Source: an uncultured Roseburia sp. (GTDB lineage Bacteria; Bacillota; Clostridia; Lachnospirales; Lachnospiraceae). From it: a DNA stretch of 6,331 nt. Within the stretch, counting starts at the first letter, position 1. Each line of letters begins with the position of its first letter. The position numbers and the translations under genes were made by a program. Shown here piece after piece: positions 5,067 through 6,331 of this stretch. The stretch is taken from positions 1 through 6,331 of the forward strand of contig CAJTOI010000050.1 in assembly GCA_910577925.1 (NCBI GenBank), in the 5' to 3' direction. The notes under the pieces are model-generated. The model saw only the letters and a program-made list of their open reading frames with translations. It did not search any database and had not been told where the DNA came from.

Positions 5067-5075
5067 AGCGCCTCC

Positions 5076-5738
5076 TTAACTGAGCAGAGAAAGCAGCTGC
5101 CCGAGCGTACCGGTAGCCATCAGAATGCCGATCAGTATTAGCAGACCGCCGCTGACGGTGTTGATGATTTTGTAATTCTTTTTAATCCAGTCAAATGCGT
5201 GTTTCAGATAGTCGATCAGCACGGCGCTGAGAATAAAGGGAATGCCGAGTCCCAGAGAATAGGCAAGCAGCATCAGCATTCCTTCCGCTGCATGTGCCTG
5301 CTGGGATGCCAGCATCAATGCCGAACCAAGGAACGCCCCGACACAGGGCGTCCAGCCGACAGAGAAGATGATGCCGAATATGAGTGCCGAAAAAAAGCCC
5401 ATATTGTCGGTCTTTATGGTATGGCGGATTCCTTTAAACAGCGTCAGTCTGAACACGCCGAGGAAACTCAGACCGAAGACAATCACAATCAGACCGGAAA
5501 CGATGTTAAAAACCGTCTGATATTTCTGCAGGAAACTGCCGATCGTTCCCGCGAGTGCGCCGAGGGTCACAAAGGCCGCAGTAAAGCCTGCGACAAAGCC
5601 GAAAGCGCCTTTGAGCGTTTTGCCGGTGCTCCGTTCCCCGCCGCCGGCGAAATAGGAAACATAGATCGGCAGCATGGGAAGCAGACAGGGGGAGAGAAAG
5701 GTAATGATTCCCTCAAGAAAAGCGATTGCATACTGCAT
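5076..5738 (-). CDS. ccdA: CcdA-family thiol-disulfide transmembrane transporter
   Basis: This 220-residue, very hydrophobic protein has about six membrane helices. The two family cysteines are visible in LSPCLLPMLP (C18) and GWTPCVGAFLG (C132), each next to a proline in a helix. These mark the CcdA/DsbD-beta family, which carries reducing equivalents from cytoplasmic thioredoxin to proteins outside the membrane. Length fits stand-alone CcdA (DsbD would be far longer). ATG 5738 follows AAAGGAG (5757-5751 region) at a rather long distance of about 11-12 bases. The thioredoxin-like gene starts nine bases after this stop, so the two form a tight operon and a likely donor-acceptor pair. The symbol is applied at family level. 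Confidence 0.92.
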   Translation of the reverse strand: MQYAIAFLEGIITFLSPCLLPMLPIYVSYFAGGGERSTGKTLKGAFGFVAGFTAAFVTLGALAGTIGSFLQKYQTVFNIVSGLIVIVFGLSFLGVFRLTLFKGIRHTIKTDNMGFFSALIFGIIFSVGWTPCVGAFLGSALMLASQQAHAAEGMLMLLAYSLGLGIPFILSAVLIDYLKHAFDWIKKNYKIINTVSGGLLILIGILMATGTLGQLLSLLS

Positions 5739-5762
5739 TCGAATTTACACTCCTTTCGAATT
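5738..5762. repeat. Direct repeats of TTCGAATT around the ccdA ribosome binding site
   Basis: TTCGAATT occurs at 5738-5745 and 5755-5762, 17 bases apart, each containing the palindrome TTCGAA. They flank the ribosome binding site of ccdA in the 5' untranslated region. They could be a repressor site or could affect mRNA folding. No regulator is identified. Confidence 0.4.
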
Positions 5763-5789
5763 AGGTGTATCTTCCTGAATATTTTTAGC

Positions 5790-5818
5790 ATTATACAGCA
5801 AATCATCCATATTCTCAA
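5790..5818 (-). promoter_or_regulatory. Promoter of the ccdA-tlpA operon
   Basis: On the minus strand TTGAGA (5818-5813), a 17-base spacer and TATAAT (5795-5790) match the housekeeping sigma consensus at 11 of 12 positions. Transcription should start near 5783, giving a leader of about 45 bases. Confidence 0.8.
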
Positions 5819-5850
5819 GAGCTTTTGTGTTTTGTTATTAGAAAAAGCTC
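5819..5850. repeat. Inverted repeat upstream of the ccdA promoter
   Basis: GAGCTTTT (5819-5826) and AAAAGCTC (5843-5850) are perfect inverted copies 16 bases apart, directly upstream of the -35 box. The position suits a regulator site. The stem is too short and poorly followed by T to be a convincing terminator. Confidence 0.4.
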
Positions 5851-5996
5851 TTGTACCTGCAAAAGAAATTACCGCTCGCCTATGTGCTTCAAAAAAATTT
5901 CATAAGAGATGTAGAAAAATTACAGAACGGATTGTGCGGACATTCAAAATAAAAAAGAATGTGGAGGTAACAGACCATGGCAAAGACGATTTTTGA
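5844..5996 (+). pseudogene. Possible decayed gene end overlapping the TnpV remnant
   Basis: One plus frame reads VPAKEITARLCASKKFHKR and then a basic stretch ending DHGKDDF at TGA 5994-5996. Its composition, basic with a helix-like repeat of K/R, looks more protein-like than the rest of this open frame, which is merely antisense to ccdA-tlpA. The end overlaps the TnpV start by 20 bases, as expected for a translationally coupled upstream transposon gene. There is no start codon and no recognisable domain, so this would be only a 3' fragment. Confidence 0.3.
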
Positions 5997-6188
5997 GGAA
6001 CTGGGCGGCAGATACGAGCGGCAAGAAGATTACTTAATACCGTGCTTAACCGTACCCGCCGAAGAAGAACAGCCGATAGGCACATGGGGACAGAGGCACA
6101 TGGCGTAACGGAACGCTTAAAGGAAGAAAACTCCTTAGAATGGACAGGGTGGCTCAACAACATATTAGGGCAATTTCTATTAAGATAA
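5977..6188 (+). pseudogene. tnpV: TnpV-type transposon protein, broken by internal deletion
   Basis: ATG 5977 has GGAGG nine bases upstream and opens MAKTIFEELGGRYERQEDYL, then IPCLTVPAEEEQPIGTWGQRH. This is the characteristic N-terminus of TnpV, a small protein of about 120 residues carried by Clostridia transposons. After RH the frame reads MA and stops at TAA 6106-6108 (43 residues). In another frame, GVTERLKEENSLEWTGWLNNI (6102-6164) matches the later part of TnpV. The middle, about 50 residues by family memory, is missing, and the join shifts the frame. After LNNI the similarity ends and the frame stops at TAA 6186-6188, so the true C-terminus is lost too. TnpV's role is not well established. 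The copy is surely non-functional and marks old transposon insertion. Confidence 0.8.
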
Positions 6189-6201
6189 TTTAAAAAAGTT
6201 A

Positions 6202-6210
6202 TGTTATATT
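6202..6210 (+). promoter_or_regulatory. Extended -10 promoter element before the small open frame
   Basis: TGTTATATT combines the TGn extension with a five-of-six -10 (TATATT, 6205-6210), 24 bases before ATG 6234. The -35 region is poor (TTAAGA at 6180-6185, spacing 19). Extended -10 promoters can work without a good -35. Confidence 0.4.
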
Positions 6211-6233
6211 AAATAGGGAAAGGAGTGTCATAT

Positions 6234-6293
6234 ATGAACAATAATAATACAGTTGTAGAAAAAATAGTAGACTATATAGTGTCTGCTGATTAA
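6234..6293 (+). CDS. Small open frame, 19 residues, unknown
   Basis: The frame encodes MNNNNTVVEKIVDYIVSAD. It has AAAGGAG (6219-6225) eight bases before ATG and an extended -10 upstream, so transcription and translation signals are better than for most random short frames. The peptide is an asparagine-rich start followed by an amphipathic, helix-prone VVEKIVDYIV. It could be a leader or regulatory peptide, a signalling peptide, or the start of a larger gene cut by a stop codon. No second half is readable in the 38 bases that follow. Very low AT complexity makes chance possible. Confidence 0.35.
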   Translation: MNNNNTVVEKIVDYIVSAD

Positions 6294-6331
6294 TTCTATA
6301 ACGCTTGATTTTACTGATTTGTGCCCCGATA

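Noticed and set aside
5199..5843. Long plus-strand open frame opposite ccdA
   Set aside because: It is the antisense shadow of ccdA, with repetitive charged residues and no ribosome site. Only its last part (after 5844) was kept as a possible remnant.

Overview
The window looks like Gram-positive, low-to-mid GC Clostridia, most likely a gut Lachnospiraceae-type Firmicute. The evidence is strong GGAGG-type ribosome binding sites, TTGACA/TATAAT promoters, a BlaI/M56 pair, a CcdA-TlpA pair, a Hol_Tox small toxin and a TnpV-type transposon remnant. Genus cannot be fixed from the sequence alone.

Layout. Positions 1-253 hold the end of a GHKL-type sensor kinase whose last residues are probably frameshifted. 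Positions 243-722 hold an AT-richer, unrecognised 159-residue protein. Positions 723-1047 have no supported gene. A 30-residue hydrophobic holin-like toxin follows (1048-1140). It ends inside a perfect 14-bp inverted repeat, and an opposing consensus promoter (1232-1260) should drive a roughly 95-nt antisense RNA into that same repeat. This has the form of a type I toxin-antitoxin module. Positions 1260-1500 are non-coding, with hairpins, TGTCGAAT direct repeats and a G-rich tract that fits the G-quadruplex pattern.

Positions 1561-3415 form a regulatory unit: a promoter overlapped by TGTAGT half-sites, a BlaI/MecI/CopY-family repressor, and an M56 (BlaR1-like) membrane metallopeptidase whose outer domain is not a penicillin-binding domain. 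By family analogy the peptidase senses an extracellular signal and relieves repression, but the signal and the target genes are unknown. A Gfo/Idh/MocA oxidoreductase (3457-4452) follows on the same strand after 41 bp.

On the minus strand a promoter at 5790-5818 drives ccdA-like (5738-5076) and then a TlpA-like thioredoxin (5066-4482). Together they would pass reducing equivalents across the membrane to the cell-surface side. This operon converges on the oxidoreductase with 29 bp between stops and no clear terminator.

The right end (about 5844-6331) is transposon debris: a decayed upstream frame, a TnpV gene with an internal deletion that shifts its frame, and then a 19-codon open frame with a good ribosome binding site and an extended -10 element, function unknown.
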